A stretch of 64,000 nucleotides of DNA from Tetrastigma voinierianum (lineage: Eukaryota; Streptophyta; Magnoliopsida; Vitales; Vitaceae): the NCBI GenBank assembly GCA_016808115.1, contig JAEQBH010005397.1, positions 43,116 through 107,115 of the forward strand, read 5' to 3'. The notes under the pieces were generated by a model. The model searched no databases. It was not told where the DNA came from and was given only the letters and a program-made list of their open reading frames with translations. Made by a program: the position numbers and the translations under genes. This document shows positions 33,713 through 45,659 of the stretch, in pieces (within the stretch, counting starts at the first letter, position 1; each line of letters opens with the position of its first letter).

Positions 33713-35112
33713 TGATTAGTGCTCAAAAAGTGCTATTTTGAACCACATTTTATTCTGGGTTTTGAGCATTTTTATGTCGCTAATCAGTAAGTGGCTGATT
33801 TACATTAAGGTCCTGTTCTACGTGATCGCATTTGTGGCCAGATTTGCAGTTTTGCGAGAGCTAATCGTGCCATTGTTGAGTCATTCCAAAGCGAAGAATT
33901 TTGGTCAGACTTCGACCCATTACAGTTCAAAAATCAGAAGAAAAGAATATCAGAAAAAGGAAAAGAAAGCAAAAATAGCATGAATAAGCGTGAATAGTAG
34001 CAGTAGGAGCAATGGAACAATAGCCGACAGTGATGAATAGGAGGAAAAATTCGCTATAAGCTGGAAAATTTGCTACATAGCGAATTTTAAGCTGTCAGCG
34101 AAATTTCACTATATGTGAAATTTTCTTCTTGTGAAAATTCCCGACTCTTCAAGCGAAACCCCGTTTTGGTTTTTCTCCTTTCTACCCTTGTAATAGCTTT
34201 TGTTTTGGTTTGTTTTTGTAATTTTCCTTTGCTGCCAGGCCATATATAAGCTAGAGTCAGGTTTGTAACAATCAATCACTTGCGATAAATTTTTGGGAGA
34301 AGCTTTTCGGCTCTCAGCGTTTTTCTCATTTTACGCTGCTTTCCCTGTTTTCTTTTTATTTCTGGGCAGCCAAACACCTCCGAGGATGACTAGCTCGGAG
34401 GATGGTCCAACTAAAACCCTTCCCTCCTTGAAGTGGAAGGCTGCTGGGTGCAGGATCTAGGCTACGAGGTTCCTTGTTCTTCACGCAATTATCCACTTTG
34501 CGAATCAGCGTATTTCCTTTCTAGCGTATGTTTTATCCTTCGAATCTCCTTGAATGACTATTATTTGATAAGCTTTTAGGGTTCAGTAGATGCTTATTGT
34601 TAGATCCACTATTCATTAGTTACCCTATGACCATTGGATAGAAGTCAGGAGACTTATTCTTCACTTGTCGAATTTGTCGTGATGCGATGGCGATAAGTCT
34701 GCATTTTTCAAAGGATAAATATTTTGGGTTAGGTTTATAGCTAAATGAGAGATCAGGTTCGAAATAACTATATGTCATCCTCCGACATGGGAAATGGGCA
34801 GGGGACCCTCGGTTGCCCTAGAATCCCCAAGCTCATTGTCGATAAGCGAGGAGCCTCTTTATTATTTTTCTTATTTCACTTCAGTTTATTTTCAGTTTTC
34901 ATCATCAAACCCTCACTCTTTTTACAAAAACCCTAAATCCAAATTAAATTCACCAGTTTAAGCACTTCACTGTTAGTCATTTGCATGAAGAAAACCTATT
35001 CCTGAGTTCGACCCTAGAACCGCTATACTGTAGTAGCTTTGCTATGGCAGTAGGAGGAATTTAGGATACAAATATTGTTGATTCCGGCACCCTCTTTGTG
35101 GCGCAGAGATCA
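33713..35112 (+). mobile_element. Element D 5' LTR
   Basis: It starts TGATTAGTGCTC and ends GAGATCA, two bases before the PBS. It has a GCGA-rich palindromic stretch at 34040-34130, a TATA box (TATATAAG, 34243-34250) and the GAGGATGACTAGCTCGGAGG hairpin near 34382. It matches 38448-39803 along its length, but with many small indels. Confidence 0.85.
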
Positions 35113-35114
35113 AA

Positions 35115-35124
35115 TGGCGCCGTT
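35115..35124 (+). other. PBS of element D (tRNA-Asp)
   Basis: TGGCGCCGTT is an exact 10-base match to the complement of the tRNA-Asp 3' end, two bases after the LTR. This is the usual Athila primer. Confidence 0.9.
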
Positions 35125-35379
35125 AACTAGAGGATGGTGCCTTCGTGCCAAAATTTGACAATTTGGCTGGAACACTTGTGATCCTCATCACAAGTATTGG
35201 TGAATTTATTTTATATTTCGACGGTTTTTATATGTTTCATTTCAAAAAAAAAAAATTTTTCTTTGCATGATTGTTTTGTCTTGCCTTGTTTCTTGCGGGA
35301 ATCCATGTTCCAGTGGAGTTTGAATTGTGAGCAAATGGAACCTTGCTGAAACAATACGATCGGGAGAGAACCTAGAAAC

Positions 35380-36000
35380 ATACATGTCAATGAGGGACTA
35401 TAGGAACCATCCATGGCAGTTGCAGCAACCTGTAGAGAGAAATCCAAACCCATGTAGGTATATGAGGGAATAGAGACCCAGTAGACGTACACCCTCTCTG
35501 ATGTTAACTTGACTTATGCACCTCCTCCACATCCACAGTATGCCTCTTTGTCACAACCTCAACCACCACAACCAATCTCCCTAGTTGAACAAGTAATTCT
35601 AGACCTTACCAAACTGGTGGGTGACTTTGTGGGGGAGAAGAAGATGATTAATGCACACTGGAATCAAAGAATTGATAATGTGGAAAGCTCTCTCAACAAA
35701 AGATTAGATGTGCTTCATAGTGACCTTGAGAAAAAAATTGTCATCATGCAACATTCTATTTCAGAACCACCAGAAATTTGCATGGTCATCGAGAGGAGGA
35801 GAACTGGGGAGAGTGGTGGCGACCGGGAGAAATTGATGAGAACAGTCGGGCTACGGAATTGCGATAGGGAAGCGGGAGGTGGGGAAGAGCGGGAAGAGCC
35901 CCCCGAGGCCTGTCATGACCCGATCCCCATGGATTTGGATCCTGAGTACCCTTGACCCCAAAAATAGCCTTTGCCGTGTACATCACTATAGCGTGAGCTC
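35380..36000 (+). pseudogene. C-terminal gag remnant of element D
   Basis: 35509-35955 is an open frame of 148 codons. It starts with a proline/glutamine-rich stretch (HPQYASLSQPQPPQP), followed by a coiled-coil-like part (WNQRIDNVESSLNKRLDVL and on to HSISE). That is the typical tail of Athila gag. The remainder of the frame is charged and unlike the family, so the original frame is probably lost after about residue 90. The capsid domain expected upstream is absent: only about 390 bp separate the PBS from this frame. Function as Gag is not possible. Confidence 0.72.
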
Positions 36001-36239
36001 AAAACCTTGCAACACACATCCCAGAAACAATGCAGTCCATCTTTGCTTATCTGAAATATCGGGAAGTTAGTGGCCTATTGAGCCTTTGCCACTATCAAAG
36101 ACACAAGCGGTTGCCCATATTGTATGGCAAAGTGGATGGATTCGGGTGTCGGTTGGTTGGAGCACGAGATCTACGGCATTTCTAAGCTCCGCGGTTCAGT
36201 GACCTCCAGACCTAGGAAGTGGTTTGGGAACCTGATCTC

Positions 36240-36960
36240 CCCGCTTTGTTTTAATTTTTTCTTGTTTTATTTTATTTATTTGATTTCTTTAATTTTTTCT
36301 TTTTAGATTTTCTTTAATTTTTTAAATTCATCTTTATTCTAACTTCATTTCCTTTTACAATTTTTCTTAATTTTTCTTATATAATTTTGCGGTTTAAGTG
36401 ATTGAGAAACTGGATTGAAGATCGGCAAAGCGTGCCAAGCGGGAGCGGGGACAGATTTCGCTATACGTGCGAAAATTTATGATATGCGAATTCCCTTGAT
36501 AATAGCAAAAATTTCGCTATTATAGCCCCGAAATAGGAATTTTAGTTGTCTTCCCATAAAGACAAATGGGCAGTAAATTTTTTTTTTTAAATCGTCTCTC
36601 ACACAAAAATTAAAATTTTTTTCATTTTTATTTTATTTCATTATTTTATTTTATTTATAAATTTATTTTATTTTATTTTTTAACTTTTCTTTTATAAAAT
36701 TTTTTTGCCTCTAAAAAAAGTTATTATTATTATTAATATTATTAATTATTTTATTTTATTAAAATTTTTTTTTTTGCAAATAGCAAAATTTGCGCAAGAA
36801 TAGCGAAATTTTCGCTATGTGAAAATTCGCTCTTAGCAAAATTTACTTGAGAATAGCGAAATTTTCGCTATGTGGTAGCTATAATAGCGAGATTTAGCTA
36901 TGCTAGTGAATTCCCCCAGCTATGCTAGCGAAAATTTTCATTCTTCAGCCAATGTTTTTG
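36240..36960. repeat. AT-rich tract and ATAGCGAAATTTTCGCTAT palindromes of D
   Basis: Low-complexity T/A-rich DNA (36240-36790) surrounds a cluster of GCGA-core palindromes. Two exact copies of the 19-bp inverted repeat ATAGCGAAATTTTCGCTAT lie at 36800-36818 and 36853-36871. Partial copies occur at 36455-36525 and 36825-36945. The same motif type occurs in the D LTRs. Confidence 0.85.
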
Positions 36961-38447
36961 CATACGATTTTGTTTGAGCCTGGCTTTTTCATCGAACTCC
37001 GTTTAAGCGTTTTTTAGTATCGTTGGAAGGCTTAGAGAGTGTAGAGATCCAAAAATAGCCAGAAAGAACACTTTTGAATTTTTATGAAGGTGGATTTTCA
37101 AAATACTCCAATGGTCACTTTTTTCTCTTTTCTTCTTCTTGTTCATTGACAAGCGGGTGAATAGTGTAGTGGAAGCTTGCAAAGTCTCCTATCCAGCGAG
37201 TACATCTCATCCAAAGGAGGTAATACTTTCTTTAACTTTCCAATCAGGCCCCATTACGAGGTGATGAGACATTTGGTTGGGGAGGTTAGTGAAAGCGATG
37301 ACTTTGCGAGCATAACGTTTATTTAAAAGCTATTTATGATGTTCGGTGGCTTGCTGAGTTTCTTTTTGTGAAATTGTTATACTATACAACTTATTTTGTT
37401 CCATTTGCACCCACATTTTTTTTGGTAATTCTGCTTAACAGTGGTTTTGAAATATTGAAACTTTGTCAGTTCTATTGATGTTAAATTTGGTTTCCATGCC
37501 TAGTTAGTGGATGATCAGTTGAACTCTTGTTGCTTTCGACCCTTTTTCTTCCACCTTTAGCTAACCACACACAATGCATATTAGGTTTCTTCAATAACAT
37601 GAAAAACTGCCTAGCCTCCTAAGCCTTGCAATAACCTACCCTAGTTTCGTTGACCACGCACTAATAGGTTGAGGACCCCATGAATAAGAAGCTAATGTGT
37701 CTTCCAAGAAATAAAAGAAGTGAAAGAAAAAAAAGAAAAGAAAAGAAAAAAAAAGAGAAGAAAATTGCAACTCTTTGCCTTGAAGCACAGGCACGATCCA
37801 GGGTATATAGGCGAGCCTTCAAAGCCAGTGCCTAAATAAGCCCCAGTTGGGAACCGCAAACTTAGTGCTCGCTCTACAGATGGATGGGTAGAGTTTAGCA
37901 AGTTGTAGGTGCTGGAGTTTGAAATCATTGATTCAGGAATTGAAACACGAAGGATTAGTGGTCGAAGATCCTCGCTGACGGTGCCCTAAGCCTTAATTGG
38001 TTGGGAGTCATCGATAGATCCAGATTACATGGACTTTGGTGGTCGATTCCTCGGCATTACCTACAACACAAAAGTTGTGGAATAAGAGTGGAGTCTGATC
38101 TATTTGGGTGGTTAGCATGCTAGGTTGTGGTAGTAGCTAGGTTGGGGAGAGTGCAGTTTGACAGTTTATTGTTGAGTTGATCAAACAAACACCTTAGATT
38201 TTGGTGGGAAGTTTCTAGTTGATTTATCGAGATGGAGGCTCTTTTGATACTCAATTTTGTATGGAATTCATTCTCTCAAGATAGTTATTGGGCAAGGCTT
38301 TGATGATTCTTACTTAGGGTAAGGCATTACTCATTTACAATCTTTTTGAAATATAATTTTTGTGAACATAACTTTTATTTTGTTTTGTATGTTCTTTCTT
38401 TCTTTCTTTCATTGCTAAGGGACTAGCAATGTAGGTTGTGAAGGGTG
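36961..38447 (+). other. Non-coding 3' interior of element D
   Basis: No protein motif is seen. A purine-rich run lies at 37724-37763. Two copies of the block shared with H and K lie at 37830-37879 and 37981-38032. The segment GGTTGTGAAGGG immediately before 38448 is in polypurine-tract position. Confidence 0.7.
37830..38032 (+). repeat. Duplicated post-pol block in D
   Basis: Unit one (37830-37879) and unit two (37981-38032) share GCC(C)TAA, AGTTGG/AATTGGTTGGGA and a TACAT/CTACAG end. Unit two is the better preserved: GTGCCCTAAGCCTTAATTGG then TTGGGAGTCATCGAT. Confidence 0.7.
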
Positions 38448-39803
38448 TGATTAGTGCTCAAAAGTTACATTTTTGAACCACATTTTGTGTCGGGTTTTGA
38501 GCATTTTTTGTATTGATAAGGCGTAATTAACCAGTTTACATTCTAGGTCCCTGTTATTCCTCTTGATCGCATTTTGTGGCTAATTTTGCAGTTTTGCGAG
38601 CTAATCGTGCCAAAATTGTCCAGTGCATTCAAGCATCAGGAGGTGGCGAACTCATCATTACGAGATCAAAATCGAGGAAAGAAAGAGATGTCGAAAAAGG
38701 AAAATAAAACAAAAATATCATGAATAAGAGTGAATAGTATGATAGGAGCAATGGAACAATAGCAGCGATGATGGTAGGAGGAAAAGTCGCTATAATTTGG
38801 AAAATTCGCTACATAAGCGAATTTTGCTTCCTAATATGAAATTCGGCTATGTAGCGAGTCCCCCTACCTTGTGAAAATTTATTTCTACTGGCATTTATTT
38901 TGGTTTTTCTCCCTTTCCTACCCCTTGTAATAGCTTTGTTTGGTTTGTTTTTGTAATTTCCTTACTTTCAGATGGAGTATATAAGCTAGAATTCGAGTTT
39001 GTAACAACTAATCACTTCTGTGATAAATTTTTGGGAGAAGCTTTCGGCTCTCGTTTTCATTCTGCTTCCACTTCCCTCATTTTCTTTTTATTTTTTGAGC
39101 GTAGAGCACATCGGATGACAACTCGGAGGATGGTTGCTAAAACCATTCCCTCCTTGAGTGGAGGCTGCGGGTGCGGGATCTAGGCTCTTGAGGGTCCCTG
39201 TTCTTAACGCTAGTCCCCTTTGCAAATCACTTTATGTTCCTTTCTAACCGTATGTTTTATCCTTGAATCTCAGCCGAATCACTGTATTTGGTAAGCTTTT
39301 TAGGGTTCGGATCTTTATTGTAGATCACGATATTCATTAGTTACCTCTATGGCCATTGAAGGGTCAGGAGACTTATTCTTCTTTGTCGGTGACCAACGTG
39401 TGATAGATGCCATTTTTCAAAAGGATAAATATTTTGATTTAGGTTTCTAGCTAAATGAAGAGATCCCGGTTCGAAATGACTATATGTCATCCTCGGCCTT
39501 GAGAAATGAACGAGGACCCCTCGATTTGCTAGAATCCTAAGCTCGGTATCCTGATGCCGAGAGCCTCTTTTAGTATTTTCTTTATTAAAGCCCGGTTTAT
39601 TTTTAGTTTTAAATGACAATACTCATGTTTTTACAAAACCTAATCGAAATTAAATTCCAGGTTTAAGCTTCCACTTTATTACTCATTTGCATGAAGAAAA
39701 CCCCGTCCCCGAGGTTCGGCCCTAGAGCAGCTATCTTTGTGTGGCACTGTACGGTAGTAGGAAGAATTTATGTCTAGTGTGTGATTCCGACACCTGCGCT
39801 GAG
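38448..39803 (+). mobile_element. Element D 3' LTR
   Basis: It starts TGATTAGTGCTCAAAAG and contains a TATA box (TATATAAG, 38978-38985) and the same ordered blocks as the 5' LTR. The last bases (after GATTCCGACACC) are shortened, so the end is set by where element B homology resumes (GTAG, 39805). Confidence 0.82.
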
Positions 39804-40440
39804 TGTAGTGTGGGACCTGCGGGGTGGGTATAGTAGCATCTGCCCGGGCACCAGCGGTCCCGGTGGGGCTAGTAGGGGTGGTTCGGGCGGAGGTGGCGGT
39901 ACAACCTTGCACAGTAGGAGTCACGGTAGGGGTCAGGCGGGCGGTGCCCCGATTGGCTGCATATTCGGTGGAATTTTCATTACTCGGGCTCGGGTATTCT
40001 TGTCACGGCGGGAGCGGATCATCACGGATCGCGATTCTTGGTATGATTTCAATTTCGATCATGATGCATATGCATTGGTGAATTGAGGGCGATAATTCGT
40101 TTATTCGGTACGTTCAAGGAGGCGCACAGATAAAAGGTCGACTGTAGATGGCCGTGGTAGTTATTCTATGAATACTATGATGATATCCAAAAGGGATAGT
40201 TCTAGAGCGTGATTGGTGATCCAGGAATAAGGATTTTCCGGCTATACTTGATGAGTGTTGGGTATCCATGATTTTGATACTTAGTCTTGGGTATGAATTT
40301 GGTTATCGAGCATAGAGCCACCCTTAGATTGCTATAGAAAAGTAAGTTGGATTCCGGCGGAGGAACCCGGGCGTGATATTTCGAGAATCAAAGAGATGCG
40401 CCCTTAGTCTCATTATTGACCACCTCAAAAAATGCTTGAA
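39804..40440 (+). pseudogene. Gag-protease linker and protease remnant of element B, part 2
   Basis: Continues element B after D. A glycine/serine-rich linker (39810-39990) aligns with 6900-6720 of element A (minus). It is followed by sequence near 40040-40080 and 40130-40440 that aligns with the A protease region (6680-6300, minus). No protease active-site triad is readable. The GC-rich linker gives chance frames in several registers. Confidence 0.65.
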
Positions 40441-41925
40441 GGTTTGCTAGGGTTCTTTTGGCATTATGGTGGATAAGAAACGAGAGGGACAATTTGGAAG
40501 ACATCTGTGATCGAAGAAGTTCAGATGTCCTTTCGGGTGATATTTGAGTTTACCTCGGATAGATCAATTAGGTTTGTTGTTGCGTTGATTCGGGGGCCAG
40601 ACGGATATCAATTCTCCATACGAGAATGGCGTCTTGAGTTGGAAAGAATTGAAGGCACAATTGGAGAGGAATTATTAAGCAAGAGCTTGGCAGGCTAGTA
40701 CCTCATGTAGGAGCTCCAGTTCTCTTCGTAAAGAAGAAAGATGGAAGCTTACGGTTGTGCATAGACTATAGACAGCTGAATCGGGCGACAATACGCAACC
40801 AGTATCCGCTTCCTCGAATAGATGAGCTATTGACCAATTGCATGGATCTCGGGTATATTCTAAAATGACTAGGTCAGTACCATTAGTTGAAGTGCGGGGA
40901 AAATGATCTTCTCATTTGCCTTAGAGCAGGAATCTGGTCCTCACGAGTTCCTAGTGATGCCATTCAGATTCACTAATGCCCCAGCTGCGTTCATGGATTT
41001 GATGAACAGGGTATTCAGTCCGTATTTAAATAAGTTTGTGATCGTATTCATTGATGACATTCTAATGTACTCAGGCAGTCCAAAGGAACATGCGGAGCAT
41101 CTCAGGGCAGTATTAAGATTCTTGAGCGTGGTTATGCTCTAAGTTTAGTAAAGTGCCGAGTTTTGGTTGGACAAAGTAGCTTTCTTGGGTCATGTCATTT
41201 AGGGAGAAGGTATTAGTGTGGATCCTTAGAATCGAAGCTATAGCAGTGACTGAAGCCGCTACGAATGTTTACGGTCATGAGTTTCTTGGATTGTGAGTTA
41301 TTACGGAAATTTGTTGAGGATTTTTCGAAGATATATACATTGACCAATCTATTGAAAAGGATCGAAATTAGAGTGGTCAAATACTGCCGTATAGTTTGAG
41401 GCGGCGGAGGTGTGACTCAGTGTTAGCACTACCATCAGGAAAGGACGGTTATGTGGTGTACAGTGATGCCTCCAGCCAAGGGTTAGGGTGTGTTTTGATG
41501 CAGGATGGTAGAGTGATAGCTTATGCTTCTCTTTAGTTAAAGAAGCACGAGCGAGGAGCTGCGAACGTGATTTAGAACTAGCGACGGTGGTTTCGCTCTA
41601 AAGATCTGGAGACAGTATCTATCGGTGTTCCTGTCGGATATTCACCTATCATAAGAGCCTCGAGTATATCTTCACTTTCGAAGAGCTAACTTAAGGCATC
41701 GTGGTTGGAGTTGATTAAGGATTATGATTGCACGATGGGGTACCATCAGGAAGGCGATGTGGTGGGCGTGCGCTGGCCAGGAAGCCCAGGAAGGGTTCTA
41801 TGTATCTGCAGACGGTATGTCTCCCATTGTTGATAGAGTTGAGATCTTTGGGAGTTCAGTTGCAGGTAGTTGATACAGGGACATTGTTGGCATCATTGTA
41901 TGTTTGTCCTCTTCTCGTGGATTAG
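40441..41925 (+). pseudogene. RT and RNase H remnant of element B
   Basis: Near 40715-40830 the RT blocks APVLFVKKKDGSLRLC and DYRQLNRAT are readable. In 40903-41142 the palm is well preserved: HEFLVMPFRFTNAPAAFMD, then VFIDDILMYSGSPKEHAEHL, including the catalytic FIDD at about 41047-41058. RNase H follows, with a VYSDASSQGLGCVLMQ stretch near 41457-41505. The regions between are frameshifted. In the family this makes double-stranded cDNA; here it is non-functional. Confidence 0.85.
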
Positions 41926-43370
41926 ATCAAGGAAGGTCAGAAGCAAATTTCAGAGATGATTAAGTTGAGGGCAGAGATTGAGGGTGGCAGGAAACCAGAG
42001 TTCCAGATCAGACATGATGGCGTAATAGTTAGACGGTCGGAATGTGGTAATACCTGAAATAGGTGGAGCTAAAAGGAAATCATGGAAGAGCTCACTCTTC
42101 GGCATACGCCATGCACCATGGTAGCACAGAGATGTATCATACTGCGGTATTATTGGTGGAAGGGCATGAGAAAAGAGTGACCGATTCGTATCGGACCGTG
42201 ACTAACACATCGGCGGTGAGGCGAGCACCGGAAACCCACAGGAAAGATACAGCCCCTTCAATTCTGTATGGAGTGGGATAAAGGTGCTTATGGATTTTGT
42301 TGCTCCGGGCCGAACTTCGGGAACAACACGATGCCATATGGGTGATAGTGGATAGACCTTCTTGGGGGTGACATTTTCTCCAGTTAGCAATATTGATGAC
42401 CGTTGGATAAGTTGGCTAATTATATGTGGGTGGAGGAGATGGTTAGATTACATGGTGTTCCAATATTGATAGTCTCGGATCGGGACCCCGGATTCACATC
42501 TAGATTTTGGACCGGTTCTGGGATCTGTAGGGACTCGATTGCACTTTAGCCTGACTTTCCATCCTCATATTGATGGTCGATCGGAGAGCTATTCAAGCTA
42601 GAGGATATGCTCGAGCATGTGTGATAGAGTTTAAAGGGAAATTGGGATACACATTTATCTACGATGGAGTTCGCCTACAACAACGATTATCAATCCGGTA
42701 TAGGCATGGCTCCGTTTGAAGCATTTATATGGCCAGGAAGTGTCGTGCCCGGTATGTTAGGATAGTAGGAGAGAGGAGGCTGATGAGCTGGGAGTTGAGT
42801 ACAGATTACCTTAGATAAGATCCATATTTTCCGAGACAGACTCAAGATAGCCAGAGACAGACAGAAAAGTTATGCGGACAAACGTCGTAGGGATCTACAG
42901 TTTAAGGTGGGCGATAGGGTCTTCCTCAAAGTTTCCCCTTGGAAAGGTATCCTTAGATTTGGAAGACGCGGAAAGCTGAGGCCCATATACATAGGGCCAT
43001 ATGAGATTGTGCCCAGTGGGACCGTTAGCATATAGATTAGACCTTCTCGAGTTGTCAGGTTCATAATGTGTTTCATGTATCCATGCTCCGTAGTCACATT
43101 CCAGATCCACTCCCGTATGCTCGAGGAGATCATCGGGTGAACTAAGGATAATTTGAAGGCCTATAAAGAACTTTGGCCAATGCCAGATAGTAGATCGCGA
43201 GAGAGCGATTTTTGTGGAATAAGGTCATTCATTTAGTCAAAGTTTTATGAATCATGGGATTAAGGAGGCTACGTGGGAGTCGGAGGCTCATATCTTGGCA
43301 GTCGATATCTCAGTTGTTTCGGATTAAGGTATCCTCTTTATGTTAGTTTGTTCATTTCGAGGACGAAATG
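41926..43370 (+). pseudogene. Integrase and chromodomain remnant of element B
   Basis: The HHCC-region blocks AHSSAYAMHHGSTEMYHT lie in 42063-42281. The core follows near 42290-42720, including LSTMEFAYNNDYQSGIGMAP-like text near 42655-42715. Downstream, 42900-43110 encodes VGDRVFLKVSPWKG and the GPYEI block, the usual link to the chromodomain, and then DPLPYA near 43106. The chromodomain itself (43140-43330) is barely readable. Several stops and indels. Confidence 0.82.
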
Positions 43371-43373
43371 TTC

Positions 43374-43389
43374 ACAAATAAGGAGGATT
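43374..43389 (+). other. Polypurine tract of element B
   Basis: ACAAATAAGGAGGATT precedes the TG of the 3' LTR. It is the decayed equivalent of AAAGGAGGGAGGATT in element A. Confidence 0.7.
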
Positions 43390-43906
43390 TGCTTCGTCAG
43401 ATAAGTGTGCGGTATGTGTCTTAGTAGGGTCGCATATGTGCACAGGCTTCCTTAGTATTTCGTGCCATAATAGAATTTTTTGAAAGTTGTTTTTAAGGGT
43501 GAAATGATAAGTTTCAAGAATTGTAACGCACAAATTAAGGAAAGTGGAGGGGTGAAAGTACAAATTATGGAATTTCAAAAGGATAATAATAATAATAAAT
43601 TACCAGAATGGTTCAGGGAAGCCTAAAAAATTCTCTAGATCTCGGATGATGAAATGGACTGCGCCGTTAAATTCTTCTCGCGAAATCTAGTGACTCAGAA
43701 AAGTTTAAGTGATTCGATACGATCGGAATATTTCTGCAATTCTGGGTGATAAATCGCCCAGTGACCCGGGAATGAGATTTTCACGAAAATCTCGGAAGTC
43801 GAGAAAAATGACTTGAGTTAAAGTTCCATTTAAAATAATTGGCCCGATAAAAAATAAAAATTTTGGAGACGAAGCGGACCGAATGAGGTAATATAAGTTA
43901 TGTATC

Positions 43907-43942
<36 letters not shown>

Positions 43943-45374
43943 TAAAAATACATAAAAGTCAAATGGGACGGACGAGCAGGCCTTCGTGGAGAGGAAAGTG
44001 GGGCAGAGAGATTTTATTTTATTTTATTTTCTTCTGTACGCTTCTTTTTCTCGAAGTTCACGGAGTGGACCGTGGCTTTATCGAATTAGAGGCAAAGTTG
44101 AATCTGTGACGAGGCTCACAGCGTAGGTACTAAAAGCTTGCTTGTTCGATGCACTTCAGGGGTAGGAAATTTTCGGTATTTGTGTTGTTTCGAACCCGAT
44201 GCTATGTAATGACTTGAAATTTTCTTAGAGGTTGTGAAGTCGTAAACCAGTTCCGAATTTTGGATTGAGTTTAGGAATTTTAGGAATTTTGAAGCGTGTT
44301 GGGCAGTTCAGTGAATTCGGGTGGTACAGGTTGAAATTTGAGTTTTATTCGGATAGTCCAGAACATAAATTTAAAATATTTTGGTGGTTTTAGACTCATG
44401 GAATGTCCCTTGAGTCTAGGAATTGTCATATGCATTATCGCATTTGGTGCCCACATAATTTCTGAAAAAGTTTAATTGTAGCTGAGTGTGCAAATTGTTT
44501 TGGTTGTCTTGGCGTGTGTGTGTCCATCGAATGGCATGGGATTAAGTTTTAAAAGGTTGTGCTAAAGCGGATAGTTTTGATGGGGCCCGATTCATGTGTA
44601 GGGGCTTTGGTCAATTTCACCTCCATATGCTCCCGATGTCCTTATCGAATGGGACTAGCACGTAAGTTTTGTTAAAATCGAGTTCGTTTCGATATAGTCC
44701 CTTTGTATTTTATGGTTAAAGCGTTGGGCGAGGACATTTTAGGTACTTTGTATGGATTGTGTAGGCGTGATTAAGACATCAAGCGATAATCTAGCTTGCT
44801 TGACAAGAATTGAAAGAAATTAGTCGAGAAAAAGGTGAGTACTCAAATGCGTTTCAGAAAGTGTTTAAATTCTGAGTTTGTAAGTGCTTTGATAATATAA
44901 TGTAGTGGCCAAAGCATTTTTACCTCCCACTTGTTATGTTGTGGCTTTTGATTTGATGCCAAGAAGCTTGGTTGTGGTTTAGCAAAACCCCTAGATATTA
45001 CAGGCTGGGTTCACGGTCAGATGTATCTCGGATTGTGCATGGCAGGGTTATAGGACATTATGACTAACTATATTGCCTGATCGGAAATTGGGGGTTAGGT
45101 ATAGTATATATTTATATAGTGAGTAGCCCTCTGCACATTCGAGGTCTATAGATAGTTAGCGCGTTGACTTAGTACATGGCGATGAGGTATTGGTTCCGAG
45201 GTTCCATCATCGGGCATTTTGGTTCAGAGGTTCCATCATCACGGAATTTTGGTTCGAGTTCCGTATGTTTATAGAGATCAGCCATGTTCATAGAACCATA
45301 TTAGACGGGTAGTGTTCAGGGGTTCACTGCCGATGCCGGGTCCAGGGTTCAGGTGGCATCACGTCTGAGTGTTC

Positions 45375-45615
45375 AATGGGCCACGATGATTGGTACTTGA
45401 TTTCTGAGTATAGCACTCGGATATTAACCACCACTTGAAGCTTGAGTTTTATTGTGAAATAGTTTCATAACGGTTGAAATGGGCCACAGTGGTTGGTACT
45501 TGATTCTGATATAGCACTTCGGATATTAACCACCACTTGGAAAACGGTTTTGACGAAATAATTTTCATCTTAGTTTCGAAATGGGCCACGGTGGTTGGTA
45601 CTTGATTCTGATGTG

Positions 45616-45659
<44 letters not shown>

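Larger units (their letters stand above)
33713..39803 (+). mobile_element. Element D: small pol-less Athila-like element inside B
   Basis: Two LTRs (33713-35112, 38448-39803) flank a 3.3-kb interior with a good tRNA-Asp PBS, only the C-terminal part of gag, then non-coding DNA with palindromes and the duplicated post-pol block. No protease, RT, RNase H or integrase motif is visible. The flanks AGTAG (33708-33712) and TGTAG (39804-39808) could be a target duplication differing at one base. It looks like a deletion derivative that would have needed proteins from elsewhere. Confidence 0.8.

Noticed and set aside
36240..36790. Scaffold/matrix attachment region
   Set aside because: The AT-rich tract is suggestive, but base composition alone does not support the call and it belongs to the interior of element D.
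39781..40086. Glycine-rich protein gene
   Set aside because: The frame crosses the end of the D LTR into the GC-rich gag-protease linker of element B and aligns with the same linker in element A on the opposite strand.
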